A DNA stretch of 64,000 nt from Yersinia hibernica (GCF_004124235.1 NZ_CP032487.1:3410001-3474000); one strand, 5' to 3'; positions 1-11,700 are shown, counted from the first letter of the stretch. Notes: generated by a model from the sequence alone, not told the origin. Translations and numbers: made by a program.

Positions 1-532
1 TGGTATCCGCAGCTACAGCAGCATTGCTATTATCATCCGCCAATGGCACAGATTGCCCACCATTTTGCGACAGTTGAGCAGAAGATTGATCAGCCATAGT
101 GACTATTTCTGCTTGCTGCGCCTGATGATTTTGCCACCACCATGCCCCTGTTAGGCCTAACACAACCAACACAATAAGCCAGGTGAAACTCATCAACCAG
201 CCATCACGTTTTTTATGCTTTTTACCTAATGAGAAGCTTTGCATCGGAGCAACTTTTGCCGCTCTGATTGGTGCTTGTTTTGCTAACATTGGCAGCAGTT
301 CATCCTCAGGAAGATGAACCAATTTAGCGTAAGAGCGAATGTAACCACGGTGGAATGTCGAGGCGAGATTAGCTTGTGCTTTATCCTCCTCAATATCACG
401 GATTGTGGATACTTTCAGACACAGACGTTCTGCAACCATCTGCTGAGTGAGCCCTAGTGATTCACGGGCTTGACGCAGGCGCACACCTGTCGTCTCTGGA
501 ACAGTTTGATCTTGGGAGGCTTCAGTATTCAT
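1..532 (-). CDS. rodZ: RodZ, cytoskeletal shape protein (N-terminal part, cut by window edge)
   Basis: An open frame starts at ATG 532 and runs off the left edge, so only about 177 residues are visible. Residues about 17-80 form a helix-turn-helix of the RodZ/Xre type ([20 protein letters not shown]). A basic stretch ([10 protein letters not shown]) and one membrane helix ([20 protein letters not shown]) follow near residues 105-130, then the start of a periplasmic region. This order is typical of RodZ, which links MreB filaments to the inner membrane and keeps rod shape. The start overlaps the pilW stop by 11 bases, so the two are probably translationally coupled. The C-terminal periplasmic domain is outside the window. 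Confidence 0.93.
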   Translation of the reverse strand, partial: MNTEASQDQTVPETTGVRLRQARESLGLTQQMVAERLCLKVSTIRDIEEDKAQANLASTFHRGYIRSYAKLVHLPEDELLPMLAKQAPIRAAKVAPMQSFSLGKKHKKRDGWLMSFTWLIVLVVLGLTGAWWWQNHQAQQAEIVTMADQSSAQLSQNGGQSVPLADDNSNAAVAADT

Positions 533-1271
533 TAGCTAGAAAATGCTGGTACTGTTTGGATTGTGGAAAACTTCGCGCAAGCTGCTTGCCATAGCGTTGT
601 ACACTATCTTGACGGCCTGCTAGCGCGGCGAAACGAATTTGTAACCATAAACTTTCAGCACTGGCTGGCAGTATATGTTGATAAACATCCAGTAATAGTT
701 GCGCCTGAGCGCGATTCCCTTCTCCAAAATACCGTTGAGCTTCTGCAAGCAGCGGCTCACCTTTGTCCGGATCATACTTCAGTGCCCGGCTTAAAAGCAC
801 CCGGGCCTGCTCATTTTGATTCGCCCGCAAAAAGCAATATCCCGCGTTTTCCAGACTATCTGCAACCTGACCGTAATCGGGTGACAGCAGCGCTGCGCTA
901 AACTGTTGTTGAGCCGGTATATACTGCCCTAAACTACACAGAAACGCACCGTAATTATTCAATACCGTGCCATTTCCCGGAGCCAGTTTCATCGCTTGCT
1001 GATAACGCTGCTCTGCCGCCGCGTTTTCGCCAATGCGCTGTTCATAAAATGCCATACCCAATTGAGCGCGATAATCCTGTGGATCCGCGGTTACAGCCTT
1101 CTCAAGATTCTGCCGCGCAGCATTCAAATCACCTTGCGCCAGATATTCTAAACCCAGTTGTAATCGCGTTTGCCCGGCGGCGGGTTGACTCACTTTTTCC
1201 GGCGATGAACCGGAGCAGCCAGTCAAAATCGTGGCCATCAGGCAAACTCTCCACAGTTTAGTCAGCTTCAT
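522..1271 (-). CDS. pilW: PilW, TPR lipoprotein for type IV pilus biogenesis/stability
   Basis: 249 residues. A lipoprotein signal ends in LTGC, so Cys19 is the likely lipidated residue. At least four tetratricopeptide-like repeats follow from about residue 35 ([20 protein letters not shown], then [20 protein letters not shown] and similar). This is the PilW/PilF family of outer-membrane pilotins needed for assembly and stability of type IV pilus secretin multimers. Its place between rlmN and rodZ is conserved in many gammaproteobacteria but is absent from E. coli. No pilus structural genes are visible here, so whether it serves pili in this organism cannot be judged. Confidence 0.88.
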   Translation of the reverse strand: MKLTKLWRVCLMATILTGCSGSSPEKVSQPAAGQTRLQLGLEYLAQGDLNAARQNLEKAVTADPQDYRAQLGMAFYEQRIGENAAAEQRYQQAMKLAPGNGTVLNNYGAFLCSLGQYIPAQQQFSAALLSPDYGQVADSLENAGYCFLRANQNEQARVLLSRALKYDPDKGEPLLAEAQRYFGEGNRAQAQLLLDVYQHILPASAESLWLQIRFAALAGRQDSVQRYGKQLARSFPQSKQYQHFLANEY

Positions 1272-1428
1272 GCTTTCTCAATTATCCTTGTATGTGAAGA
1301 TAAGTACCGATATCAGGTACTCATGTTATTCCCATTACTGACGTTTGAATAACCTTTTCAGCCTCGATTACTCAACAAATTATAAGTTGAATAACAAATA
1401 GTTATATGCCGTTAGTTGGCATTAAGAA

Positions 1429-2625
1429 TCAGACTGCTTTAATGGCGATAGGTTCACCCGCCATTTTCTTTTTCAGCGTCCGTTTAGTGCGGTCAATAAC
1501 TTCGCCTGCCAGTTGACCACATGCCGCATCAATATCATCGCCACGAGTTTTACGCACTATGGTGGTAAAACCGTATTCCATCAATACCTTAGAGAAACGA
1601 TCCACCCGGCTGTTGGAGCTACGGCCATAAGGCGCTCCTGGGAATGGGTTCCATGGAATCAAGTTAATCTTACACGGCGTGTCTTTCAAACATTCAGCCA
1701 GTTGATGCGCTTGCTCGGTGCTATCATTGATGTGATCCAGCATAACGTATTCAACCGTAACTCGCCCACCATTGGCATTAGATTTTGCCAAATACCGACG
1801 TACCGCCGCGAGGAAAGTTTCAATATTATATTTACGGTTAATTGGCACAATTTCATCGCGGATATCATCCGTCGGCGCATGCAACGAGATAGCCAGTGCA
1901 ACATCAATCATGTCACCCAACTTATCCAGTGCCGGAACCACACCTGAAGTGGACAATGTCACGCGGCGTTTGGATAGACCAAAGCCAAAATCGTCCATCA
2001 TGATGTCCATCGCCGGCACCACATTATTCAAATTCAACAGGGGTTCGCCCATACCCATCATCACCACATTGGTGATTGGGCGAGTTCCGGTGGATTTTAG
2101 TGAGCCAATAATCTTCGCCGCCCGCCATACTTGACCAATAATTTCGGATACACGTAAGTTGCGGTTGAAACCTTGCTGGGCAGTTGAGCAGAATTTACAT
2201 TCCAATGCGCAACCGACCTGAGAAGATACGCACAATGTGGCGCGGTCACCCTCGGGAATATACACCGTTTCGACTTGCTGGCCGCCCACTTTGATAGCCC
2301 ATTTAATGGTGCCATCGGTTGAGCGCTGCTCTTGCGCGACTTCGGGCGCACGAATTTCAGCTACGCGCTGTAACTTGGCACGTAACCCTTTGTTGATGTC
2401 CGTCATTTGCTCGAAATCATCAAAGCAATAGTGATACATCCACTTCATGACTTGATCTGCACGGAAAGGTTTCTCGCCCATCTCGGCAAAAAATTCGCGC
2501 ATTTGCTGGCGATTTAAGTCCAGTAGGTTGATTTTGCCGGTGGTTGGGGCGGTGGTGTCAACCGCGTTGTCAGACTGAGGGGCAGCATCAATTGACATTG
2601 ATGCAGTTAATAATTGTTCGGACAT
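1429..2625 (-). CDS. rlmN: RlmN, dual-specificity 23S rRNA A2503 / tRNA A37 C2-methyltransferase
   Basis: 398 residues, close to the usual 380-400. A radical-SAM CxxxCxxC motif is visible at Cys139, Cys143 and Cys146 (CALECKFC), followed by the GMGEPLLN segment typical of the family. A conserved cysteine near the C-terminus ([11 protein letters not shown]) matches the mechanistic cysteine of RlmN. The enzyme methylates C2 of A2503 in 23S rRNA and A37 in some tRNAs. It lies upstream of pilW-rodZ on the same strand with about 157 bases between. The N-terminus is some 15 residues longer than in E. coli; a later start is possible but no better one stands out. Confidence 0.95.
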   Translation of the reverse strand: MSEQLLTASMSIDAAPQSDNAVDTTAPTTGKINLLDLNRQQMREFFAEMGEKPFRADQVMKWMYHYCFDDFEQMTDINKGLRAKLQRVAEIRAPEVAQEQRSTDGTIKWAIKVGGQQVETVYIPEGDRATLCVSSQVGCALECKFCSTAQQGFNRNLRVSEIIGQVWRAAKIIGSLKSTGTRPITNVVMMGMGEPLLNLNNVVPAMDIMMDDFGFGLSKRRVTLSTSGVVPALDKLGDMIDVALAISLHAPTDDIRDEIVPINRKYNIETFLAAVRRYLAKSNANGGRVTVEYVMLDHINDSTEQAHQLAECLKDTPCKINLIPWNPFPGAPYGRSSNSRVDRFSKVLMEYGFTTIVRKTRGDDIDAACGQLAGEVIDRTKRTLKKKMAGEPIAIKAV

Positions 2626-2724
2626 AAGTTGTCGTGGCCTCGTTATTACACTTTACGGCGCTGCGCTTTAAACCGGGTACGGCTTTCGAAACGGCGATGA
2701 AAAATAGATGAATAAATAATAGAA

Positions 2725-2753
2725 CGCCCCGGGAGAGATGTCTCCAGCGGGGC
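2725..2753 (-). terminator. Likely rho-independent terminator of ndk
   Basis: On the minus strand CGCCCCG pairs with CGGGGCG around an inner GGAGA/TCTCC stem. A T-rich stretch (TTCTATTATTT) follows. It lies downstream of ndk and upstream of rlmN. Confidence 0.6.
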
Positions 2754-2863
2754 GCGGCATTGTACGAATTTTAAAGCATGGATTCCACGATTGGAAAGGC
2801 GCTAGGTCAACTTTATTGTTTCAGTTGATTAAATAACCACCATTCCTACACAGAATCAATTAA

Positions 2864-3292
2864 TTAGCTGCGTGGAAAAATCTCATCCGCGGCGAAGAAG
2901 TAGGCAATCTCACGTTGGGCTGATTCGACAGCATCAGAACCGTGTACCGCATTCGCAGTGAAGCTATCAGCAAAATCAGCACGTAGTGTACCCGCCAGAG
3001 CATTATCTGGGTTAGTTGCTCCCATGATATCGCGATGACGCTGAACCGCATTTTCGCCTTCCAGAACTTGAACCATGATTGGGCCAGAGGTCATAAATTC
3101 AACCAAACCATCAAAGAACGGGCGACCTTTGTGTTCAGCATAAAAGCCCTCAGCTTGTTCTTTGCTCAAATGCAGCATTTTAGCAGCAATAATTTTGAAA
3201 CCAGCACTTTCAAAACGCGCATAAATGGCACCGATGTCATTATTGGCAACAGCATTTGGTTTGATAATGGAGAAAGTACGTTCTAAAGCCAT
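2864..3292 (-). CDS. ndk: Nucleoside diphosphate kinase
   Basis: 142 residues from ATG 3292, the standard length for the family. The open frame extends further upstream, but [15 protein letters not shown] is the conserved N-terminus, so the later start is chosen. The active-site histidine is in [12 protein letters not shown], about residue 118. Ndk balances NTP and dNTP pools using ATP as donor. It is a single gene with its own terminator-like hairpin downstream. Confidence 0.97.
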   Translation of the reverse strand: MALERTFSIIKPNAVANNDIGAIYARFESAGFKIIAAKMLHLSKEQAEGFYAEHKGRPFFDGLVEFMTSGPIMVQVLEGENAVQRHRDIMGATNPDNALAGTLRADFADSFTANAVHGSDAVESAQREIAYFFAADEIFPRS

Positions 3293-3589
3293 GATAACCT
3301 CTATTGGATTTCTAATATTGGCCGGACTCGGAACCCGCCCTGATAAGTAGCATAGCAGCATAATTAGCTTGGCTTGCAGGGTTCCTTTACTACAAAATTG
3401 TCCCGACCCTGTACAGTGGTCGCCGATTATATGTGGGTGTTCAGCCCTTGCATACTTGATTTACAACATTTTGTTAAAAAATATTTATCTTAATTACTCA
3501 TTTTTATGCACAACTCACATTTCCCATAAAAATCAGTTTGCTGTACTGAGATTAAAGCCAATTGAATAAATATCAGATCCGGTTGAAAA

Positions 3590-6154
3590 TCAAAGTTCAT
3601 TGATAAATTTAAAACCCACTTTCTTTTTTACAATGGCTGATGGTTTGCTGATGACATCCGAGATCAGAAATCGTTTACCTTTTTTGCTCAGGTGATCAGC
3701 TAATGCGCGAATTGCAGCGGTCCCCGCACCTCTTATCACCCCCTCACTATCTGGGTGCAATACGTAATTCGGGTTGGTTAACGACCCGGCAATGCCAACA
3801 TCTAATTCATTGATATCTATAGCCATTGTGATGCTAATTACTTGTCCTGCTAAACGGACAACAACATAGACATATTCATCCCGACTGCTTCTTATCCAAC
3901 TCTGAGCAACATCACTGACCAAGCGCGCGGCTTCAATCGAAGTATCGTCGGTAGCATGCCAAGGCAGGGAAGTGCCACTGGCCGAGCTGCTGGCCTCAAT
4001 AGTCGTCTCATCAGTAGCAGTATAAGTGCTGGGCGGCTTGTCTGTTGGTTTAACCGTCACTGGCTGGTGTTCTTCCGCGGTTGAAGTTGTTGTTTGTGGT
4101 GCTGCTGGGGGTCGCGATTGCGCTTGATAATATATTCTCCGCCACTGATCAATCACTGGCAGAATATTTTGTCGAGCGGTGAGTGTCTCGCTCGTCAACC
4201 CGCTAATCACATCTATTTCAAAATGTAACTCCGGCTTTTCTACCCACTCTCCCCCACTACGTATGCGCGGGACTGTTTCAGTAAATTGGAAATTTTGCAG
4301 CACTAACTCATAACGCCCTAGCGGTAACTCTTGCGCCAGCAGCGGCGAACGAGGTTCAGGTTCAGGTTCAGATTCAGATTCAGGTTTAGTTTCAGTTTCA
4401 GTTTCAGGTTTACTCTGCTGTAAATAATCAGCATAACTGAGTTGTGAGAAATCAAATGCCGTTTTCATATGAATAAAACGGGCATCGTTTTCAGCCAGGT
4501 AAGTTTGAACATTTTCAATTAAACGCTTTTCAACCTCGTTATTTTCAAATGTATTACCGGTGTTTCCCTCTCTCATAATATGCTCAATCACCCGACCAAA
4601 ATTGTCCGCATTCCACTGCGTAAGGTCATCACCAAATAACAGAGTAAAATCGGTCAATATATCTAATGTCCAATCTACACAACCAGGAGTTAAGTCTCGA
4701 GGCTGATGTACATGGCTAACTGACTCACCTTTCGTAGAAATATAACAAGCCAATGTGGTTGCTGGCATAGTTAAAGCGCCGCCAATTACATCAGTAGCAA
4801 TATGGGTTAATGTCCCTTCTGCTTGTAGAGAAAAATTTTCATAATGTGCTGTAAGTCCAAGAACATCGTTAGTGTGTATTTTTGGATAAGGCTTTGCAGA
4901 TCCGGATATTTGTAATATTTTATCATCGTTACTGGCAAAAAAATCATGGACATTTTTTATAAACCTATCGACTTGATTACATTCTCCCTGCACCACATAA
5001 TTATAAAGATTAATAATAGGAATCAACCAACAGGCGGCTTTTTCTGTAAAACTCCGTTCAGTTCGGGTAATATTTTTCTCTGCGCTAAGAACAATTTTAT
5101 TAATAATAATCGGAGCATTATTACTTATCTTTTCAACCTTTAAATTAAAATCTACACGACCAAAATCGAATAAAGAACCGATTAATGGGGAGATATATAC
5201 TGAACTAGCACCAATAGATTGAATAAATTGAATCTCAAAGTATTTTTTATGGAACCTAAATAAAAATGATAATGTATCACTATTACCGTTCAATTCAAAA
5301 GCAAAGTTATTCTTTGGGTGATTTTTATGAATAAAGAAGACAAACCCCCCTACAACCTTGATAAATTTATCGCCGAAAATTTCAATAGAATAAACGTCTT
5401 GATCACTAAAGCTAAAACTAATCAATGCATTTTTATATTTAATTCTATCATCAAGCCAATAAGTCCCAAAACTTCGCCCTAATGGAATAGATAACAGTCC
5501 TTTAACCACACAAAATTGATCGCAAATGAAAAACTCTTGCTGAGAAACCTTGATGCTAGTGATATCTTTATTCATCTCGAGCTGTTCTAATTCATCAGCC
5601 AAAAAATCACTCATTAAAACAAAATATTTACCACCGTAACCGTCATCCGTATAAACAGTGACTTGAGTGTCTTTGGGTATTTTTATAGAATTAATTCCAT
5701 CATTAAACGGATTCACTATATGATGCTTTTGTCCATCAGCATACAGATCTATACTTTCATTGCCCGATAAGCAAAACGAATTACCATAAAATTTATCAAG
5801 CTCATAAAAACAAGCCGCACTCCTCACTTTAAAAGAGCTAATTTCATCATTCAAATTTGTCCAATGCATTAATAATAAAGACTCCACACTTTCTTTAAAA
5901 GTGAAAGTTTTCCCTGAAAAATTGTCATCTTTAAATACTGAAACAACCATGCCATGGGGGATCTCAATAGATGAGATACTGTCATTCCATTTTCCAGGTA
6001 GTATATCTACAGCATTACCCTCTGTAGTGCAAAGTGATTCACCTTGAAAGTTTTCATCTATATAGAAACAAATTTTTGGCTCACTAGAATATACGTTAGT
6101 GCTTAATATTAAAAAAAACAGCATCAGCAATGATAAGCAGTTATTCTTTATCAT
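3590..6154 (-). CDS. Exported protein with beta/gamma-crystallin repeats and a GNAT-like C-terminus
   Basis: 854 residues. A signal peptide covers residues 1 to about 23. Residues 25-205 hold four beta/gamma-crystallin Greek-key motifs. Their Ca-binding N/D-N/D-x-x-S/T-S signatures are NDSISS (57-62), NDEISS (102-107), NDGINS (151-156) and a degenerate NKDITS (195-200). A long beta-rich middle of unknown kind follows. An acidic Pro/Glu/Ser/Thr linker spans about 581-603. The last 100 residues look like a GNAT fold: two beta strands, a motif-A-like RGAGTA at 808-813, and a closing SAIVKKKVGFKF like the usual NxxAxxxYxxxGF. Exported Ca-binding crystallin-domain proteins are known in Yersinia pestis. 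The GNAT assignment is inferred from pattern only. Base composition is much more AT-rich than in neighbouring genes, which suggests an accessory origin. No partner gene is adjacent. Confidence 0.75.
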   Translation of the reverse strand: MIKNNCLSLLMLFFLILSTNVYSSEPKICFYIDENFQGESLCTTEGNAVDILPGKWNDSISSIEIPHGMVVSVFKDDNFSGKTFTFKESVESLLLMHWTNLNDEISSFKVRSAACFYELDKFYGNSFCLSGNESIDLYADGQKHHIVNPFNDGINSIKIPKDTQVTVYTDDGYGGKYFVLMSDFLADELEQLEMNKDITSIKVSQQEFFICDQFCVVKGLLSIPLGRSFGTYWLDDRIKYKNALISFSFSDQDVYSIEIFGDKFIKVVGGFVFFIHKNHPKNNFAFELNGNSDTLSFLFRFHKKYFEIQFIQSIGASSVYISPLIGSLFDFGRVDFNLKVEKISNNAPIIINKIVLSAEKNITRTERSFTEKAACWLIPIINLYNYVVQGECNQVDRFIKNVHDFFASNDDKILQISGSAKPYPKIHTNDVLGLTAHYENFSLQAEGTLTHIATDVIGGALTMPATTLACYISTKGESVSHVHQPRDLTPGCVDWTLDILTDFTLLFGDDLTQWNADNFGRVIEHIMREGNTGNTFENNEVEKRLIENVQTYLAENDARFIHMKTAFDFSQLSYADYLQQSKPETETETKPESESEPEPEPRSPLLAQELPLGRYELVLQNFQFTETVPRIRSGGEWVEKPELHFEIDVISGLTSETLTARQNILPVIDQWRRIYYQAQSRPPAAPQTTTSTAEEHQPVTVKPTDKPPSTYTATDETTIEASSSASGTSLPWHATDDTSIEAARLVSDVAQSWIRSSRDEYVYVVVRLAGQVISITMAIDINELDVGIAGSLTNPNYVLHPDSEGVIRGAGTAAIRALADHLSKKGKRFLISDVISKPSAIVKKKVGFKFINEL

Positions 6155-6369
6155 TTCCCCTCCCTATTTTCATTAACATGTCAAATTAAATTAACAGAGA
6201 ATTATTAGCAATTGAAAGCAATTAAATTGAAAACTAGAAAAACATTAAAATACAGACTATCGTAAATTCGGATTAATTATTAATATATTTTTTATTATAA
6301 AAACATTACATTAAGAATAAATATAATGAATGAATGGCTGATTGTAATTAATTTCACCAGAGTTTGATG

Positions 6370-8709
6370 CTAGTCCAAGCGAAATGTTAAATTACTCACT
6401 TGACCACTTTCATCTAATACATTGAGTTGATAACGGCCAGGCTGAGACAATGTCTGAGTCCATGATTGATTATCCCCAGTGATGGCAACTTGCTCACCAT
6501 TGAGGAACCACCAATGCTGCCCATAGCCGCCCTGTACTGCCAAGCGAAGGTCGAGGCGCGGTTGACCCGACAACCGCTTCACCACAGCACCGTCACGGAT
6601 GCCCAAAATCAGTAGCGGGGCCACATTCATATCAATGGGTGGCGGGCATTCGCGGCTAGCAGCAGGCAAGCGGTGACTGCGGCGTTCGGTTACGGGTAAC
6701 CAAGGTTCAAGTGGCAATGGCCATAAAATGAGTGCTGCCGGGGTAGCACCAGGGCAATCAGCCGCGACGCGCTGTTGCTGTGAATTTAGCCAAACAGTGA
6801 GTTGGCTACCTTGAATATTCTCCTGCCCCGCGGCCATCAGAGTCGGGGGGAGAGTGCCATCAAGCACCCAACTTTGTCGCCGTTGTCGGCAGTTACTGTC
6901 ACCCATGGCCAATGGTTGGCCGCCCGGCCAACAAATCTCTTCCCGAGTGACCGATGAGGGGCGAGGATCAAGGGGTAACTGGCGGCCATTTTGCTGTAAG
7001 CGCGTCATCAACAAATTGTTGACTTGGTTAAGGATTGGCACCGCGGTGGCGAAACCAAATTGACCGGCGACCGGGGTTCCATCAGGCCGCCCAACCCACA
7101 CGCCAAGGGTATAACGCGCATTAATACCTATCGCCCATGCATCACGATAGCCATAACTGGTGCCGGTTTTCCACGCCAAGGGGACACTGGCCGGTAAAAT
7201 ATCATCCGGCAATGGCCGGGCCTCTCCCGCCATGATGCGCCGGGTAATCCATGCCGCTCCCGGTGAAAATAGCCGCCGCTCTTGTATCTGCTGCTGGGGT
7301 TCGAAACGCAAGCTAGCCGCCATTCCGCCACGAGCAAAGGCGCTGTACGCCGCCACTAATTGGTCCAGCCGTGAACCGGTTCCCCCAAGAATAACCGCCA
7401 GGCTGGGTTCACTGTGCAGGGGAAAACGTAACTTCAGACCAGCATTGCGTAAATTAGCGGTAAAGCGTTTTGGGCCATAAGCTTCCAGTAATTGTACTGC
7501 CGGTAAATTCAGTGAGCGCACCAATGCCTCGCTGGCGCTAACCGGGCCATGAAATCCGGTATCAAAATTGCCGGGGCGATAATCACCAAAGCGGCGCGGC
7601 ACATCTTGTAGCAGTGATTCTGCATGAATTAGGCCATCATCCAATGCCATGGCATACAGAAATGGTTTCAGTGTCGACCCCGGTGAACGCCAGGCACTCA
7701 CCATATCGACATGGCCGAAGCGGCTATTATCCTGAAAATCCACTGAGCCGAGGTAAGCACTCACATTCATGGTGGTGTGGTCGACGACCAGCAACCCCAG
7801 TGAAGTTTTCTCGGGTAATTGGTGACGCCAGCCGTTGGCCATATCTTCTAATTGCCGCTGTAACCCAGCATCCAATGTGGTTTTAATCACTTCCCGCTGA
7901 TTGCCACTGATTAAGCGCCGGGCCAGTAATGGCGCTAACTGGGGAACCTGACGCGGTGCCAGCCAGATTTCTTCTTGCTTAATATCAGTAACTTGCGCTG
8001 TAGGCCACACTTGATAATCCGCCAGCCGATTCAACACTTTATCGCGTGCCTCTTTAGCGCGTAGCGGGTAGCGGTCCGGCCGTAATCGGCTGGGAGCTTG
8101 GGGTAATGCCGCCAGTAACGCGGCTTCTGCGGGGGTTAATTGAGAGGGAGGCTTACCCAGATAAGTCCAACTGGCAGCGCCAATCCCTTGCAACGTGCCA
8201 CCAAATGGGGCGCGATTAAGATAGATTTCGAGAATTTGTGCTTTGGAGAAGTGCCACTCCAGCTGAGCCGTTCGCCACACTTGGCGCAACTTACCGGCGA
8301 ATGTGCGGGGATGTGGGTCAATCAGGCGGGCAACCTGCATAGATAATGTACTGCCGCCAGACAAAATTTTACCCGCACGCAAATCCTGCCAAGCGGCACG
8401 AATCAGCGCCAATGGGTTCACACCGGGATGCTGATAAAACCAGCGGTCTTCGAAGGTCAGCAGCGCTTGCAGATAATAAGGGGAAACCTCTGACAGGGTA
8501 ACGGGATAGCGCCACACCCCGTCGGCATCAGCAAAACGCCATAACGGCGTGCCATCTTCAGCCACGACCACCCGTGCAACCTGAGCCTCAGTTAATGGCA
8601 GCGGCCAGCGCTTATCCGCCAGCCATAACACCGCCGGAGAGAGCACCGCAATCAACGCCAATATCCAAATTTTGCGGCGATGACGAGCAAAAAACGTTCG
8701 TTTCATCAA
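6370..8709 (-). CDS. pbpC: Penicillin-binding protein 1C
   Basis: 779 residues. One N-terminal membrane anchor (about 12-31) is followed by a glycosyltransferase domain with catalytic Glu87 in FEDRWFYQHPG. The transpeptidase domain has the SxxK motif at Ser345-Lys348 (SPGSTLKPF) and a later KTGTS. A C-terminal PbpC-specific beta domain ends the protein. It polymerises peptidoglycan glycan strands in the periplasm. It lies 57 bases downstream of yfhM on the same strand. The two families are commonly paired; the macroglobulin is thought to guard against proteases while PbpC repairs the wall. Confidence 0.95.
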   Translation of the reverse strand: MMKRTFFARHRRKIWILALIAVLSPAVLWLADKRWPLPLTEAQVARVVVAEDGTPLWRFADADGVWRYPVTLSEVSPYYLQALLTFEDRWFYQHPGVNPLALIRAAWQDLRAGKILSGGSTLSMQVARLIDPHPRTFAGKLRQVWRTAQLEWHFSKAQILEIYLNRAPFGGTLQGIGAASWTYLGKPPSQLTPAEAALLAALPQAPSRLRPDRYPLRAKEARDKVLNRLADYQVWPTAQVTDIKQEEIWLAPRQVPQLAPLLARRLISGNQREVIKTTLDAGLQRQLEDMANGWRHQLPEKTSLGLLVVDHTTMNVSAYLGSVDFQDNSRFGHVDMVSAWRSPGSTLKPFLYAMALDDGLIHAESLLQDVPRRFGDYRPGNFDTGFHGPVSASEALVRSLNLPAVQLLEAYGPKRFTANLRNAGLKLRFPLHSEPSLAVILGGTGSRLDQLVAAYSAFARGGMAASLRFEPQQQIQERRLFSPGAAWITRRIMAGEARPLPDDILPASVPLAWKTGTSYGYRDAWAIGINARYTLGVWVGRPDGTPVAGQFGFATAVPILNQVNNLLMTRLQQNGRQLPLDPRPSSVTREEICWPGGQPLAMGDSNCRQRRQSWVLDGTLPPTLMAAGQENIQGSQLTVWLNSQQQRVAADCPGATPAALILWPLPLEPWLPVTERRSHRLPAASRECPPPIDMNVAPLLILGIRDGAVVKRLSGQPRLDLRLAVQGGYGQHWWFLNGEQVAITGDNQSWTQTLSQPGRYQLNVLDESGQVSNLTFRLD

Positions 8710-8766
8710 TAGTATTCAGCGCCCCATTACAGTCGCTGACGGCCAACGGTAATGGGGAGTGAGCAT

Positions 8767-11700
8767 TTACTCAGAAATTTCAAGCTGCGACACCGTGCTG
8801 CCCAGCGCCCGCCAATCCGGCACATACATGGACTCCACTTGAGGAGCCGGTACTTGATAAATACCCGGTGTCACTGCTCGCGCCAGATAGAGCAAAGTCG
8901 TATGCCGATATGAGTCGACATTCACTGCGGCAACGTAGCGGTCATCACGGAATTCCTGATGCTTAATATCCGACTGTTGCATATCCTGCAATAACTCCGT
9001 CACACTGGTGGCGCTTTCCCCTAAGCTGGCGCTGCTGTCCCCTAAATTTTGGTTTTCCAGCTCCAAACCGGCAGGTAGCAAATCAACCACCAGCGCATCG
9101 GGCACCCGTTTATCAGCCCACACATCTAAATGCACCAGAACTAACTCCCCGCTTTTAAGCTGGGATAATTGCAGCGGTTGACCATCAAGCCCAATATAAC
9201 TACGGCTGATATGTAAGTTATTGCTAAATGGGGCGGGTGTTTGCTGCGGATAGCCCACAATATCCACACGGCTATATAGCGCCACCTCACCACGGTTGTG
9301 TAATTGCATCCCTCCCGCCAGTTGTGGTGCTGACCAGTGTTGATTCAAGGCGGTGTTTTGTGTCACGGCCGGGCTCAGCGCGATAGATTCCTGCTGTGGC
9401 GCTATCGCCACTTGCCACGGGGTCTCAGCGCTACTCATCAGGGTGCGGCCGGCCAAGAACAGTGCATTACTCTCCTGCGTAGAGAGATAATTGCGGCTCA
9501 CCAGCGCATTAGATAAATCCAACAGCCGTGTATCGCGAGCTTGCGGCAACAGATTATTGTCCGTCAGCAAGGCCAAAATCAGCGCGTCATCGCGCAGTGA
9601 GCTGCCGTAATCCTCCAGCCAATAATCTTTATCACTGCGGGAGGTATTTAGCCCCTGAGCTATGGATTCTTTGGCCCGCGGCATGTCGCCCATCAATTTC
9701 AATGCCACACCTAATTGCACCAACGGCAGGCCGGAGCGCGCATCATTACTGCGGGTGTACAATTGGCGCAATGCCCCAAGGGATGCCTGCTGCTGCTGCG
9801 CCAATACCAAGCCCGCATAAGCTTGCACCGCAAAGCGCGTGTGCCCTTTCTGCTCACTGTAGCGGATCTCAATCTGAGTGGGATCCTGCAAATAACGTTG
9901 CAAGCGGTTGTTGGCAGCAGTGAGCGCCGCCGCTGGCACACTGTATCCTTGCTGGCTGGCGCGGTAGAGGAAGTCGGTGGCATAAGCCGTCAGCCAGAAC
10001 TCTTCTGGGCTGTTATTGCTCCACAAACCAAAACTGCCGTTATAGCGCTGCATACTGAGCAGATGCTCAATACCGACATCAATACTTTTGCGCCGTTTTT
10101 CATCACTGTCAGCCTTAATACCCAATGCGGTCAGTTGGGCATAATTGCTGTATAATGAAGGATATAGCCCACTCACCGTCTGTTCCAAACAGCCATAAGG
10201 ATAAGCATAAAGTTCAGTAATATAGCGCGCTAAATTCAATGGCGGCCGGCTGGTTATCAGCAGTTGCCCTTGCAGGGTTTCAGGGACCAACCCCTCGATG
10301 GCCTCAGCGGGTAGATTCCAGCTATCGCCGCTGCGCAGCACATTCGCGAAATGGCGAGTTTGGGCCGGATAAGCTGGCCGCACCCCTATTTTCCAATGAT
10401 GCTGGTAATCCGGCAATTTTTCATCCGGCAATATCATGCCCTTGATAGTCAGCCCAATATCACCTTGACCAAAACCATTCAGCGCCCGCACCGGAATGAG
10501 CACCGTTTTGCGCTCACCATTGGCCAGCGAAATAGATTGGCTCGGCGCGCCGGTCAATGCCAGTAAATCGCTGGCAACCCAATTGAGTGACAGTCTCTGT
10601 GGCTGGCCGGACAGATTACTCAAATCCAATGCCAGTTGGGTACTGTCGCCGCCCGCCAAAAAGCGCGGGGTAGCCAGTTGAGCAATCAGTGGGGCGGCCA
10701 CCACCACTTTGGCTTCCGCTTTGCCGAAGTCTTCATCACTCCAAGCTTGCGCCATCAAGCGCAGCTCGCCATTAAAATCAGGGATAGCCAGTTCAACAAT
10801 GCCCTCGCCCTGCGCGTTTAAGGTAACCGGCTGAGCTTGCTGCGCCACAATAGTCACTTCGGTTATGGGCTTTTTACCGCCACGAGACAGCGCATCTTCA
10901 TCATCACCATCGCCACCAAAACGTAGGCTCGCCAAGCGCCCCTGCCCTTCAATTAACTGACCATAAACATCATATTGATCAGCGCTATAGCGTTTACGGC
11001 CAAAGAAAGCATCATAAGGGTCTGGTGTGGTGTAATCGGTGATATTGAGAATTCCGCTGTCAACCGCAGACAGCAGCACCTGCACTTTTTCCGGTAATGG
11101 TGCGCCGCTGCGGCTGGCTTTCACTTTGACAGTTAACGTCTGATTAGGACGAATGCGCTCAGGTGATGCCAACTCCAGCGCCAGCTTGCGGCTTTCATCC
11201 ACCAGCGGCAAGTGCAGCAAACCAATCGCCCGTTTTGGTGTGGCCTGTTGCGACTTATCACCAGGGCGAATCACTGTTGCACTGAGATACAAATCATGGC
11301 GATTCCAGGCGGTGTTAATCGGCACGTCAACTTCAGTGCCGCCCGCCGGGATGGTCACTTCTTGCCACCACAGTGGCCCGTCGCTGGACTCCACCAGCAG
11401 ATAGCCATTACCCGCCGCCGGTGCTTCAATATGCAGTTTCACTTGCTCGCCCGGGCGATAAGCCGGTTTATCCAATGTCAGTTTGACCTGATCGGGCCGA
11501 ACCGCGCCGCTGCCCGCCGTATTATCCTGCCAACTATAACCGGCCCAGAAACGCGAGCTGCTCACCAATTCATTATCTGGATTACTGACCTCGATACGAT
11601 AAGCGCCCCACTCCACCGGGAAGCTAACTTTGGCGCTGCCATTGGCCGCAATATTCACTGATTGCTCGGCCAGTGTCAGATCTTTTTTATCATACAGTGA

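Noticed and set aside
3369..3569. 66-residue plus-strand ORF between ndk and the crystallin gene
   Set aside because: No ribosome site, and it lies in the ndk upstream region. Composition fits chance.
4300..4420. Acidic Pro/Glu/Ser/Thr repeats of the crystallin gene as a phase-variable tract
   Set aside because: The repeats are degenerate hexamers in frame and short. They look like a linker and not a switch.
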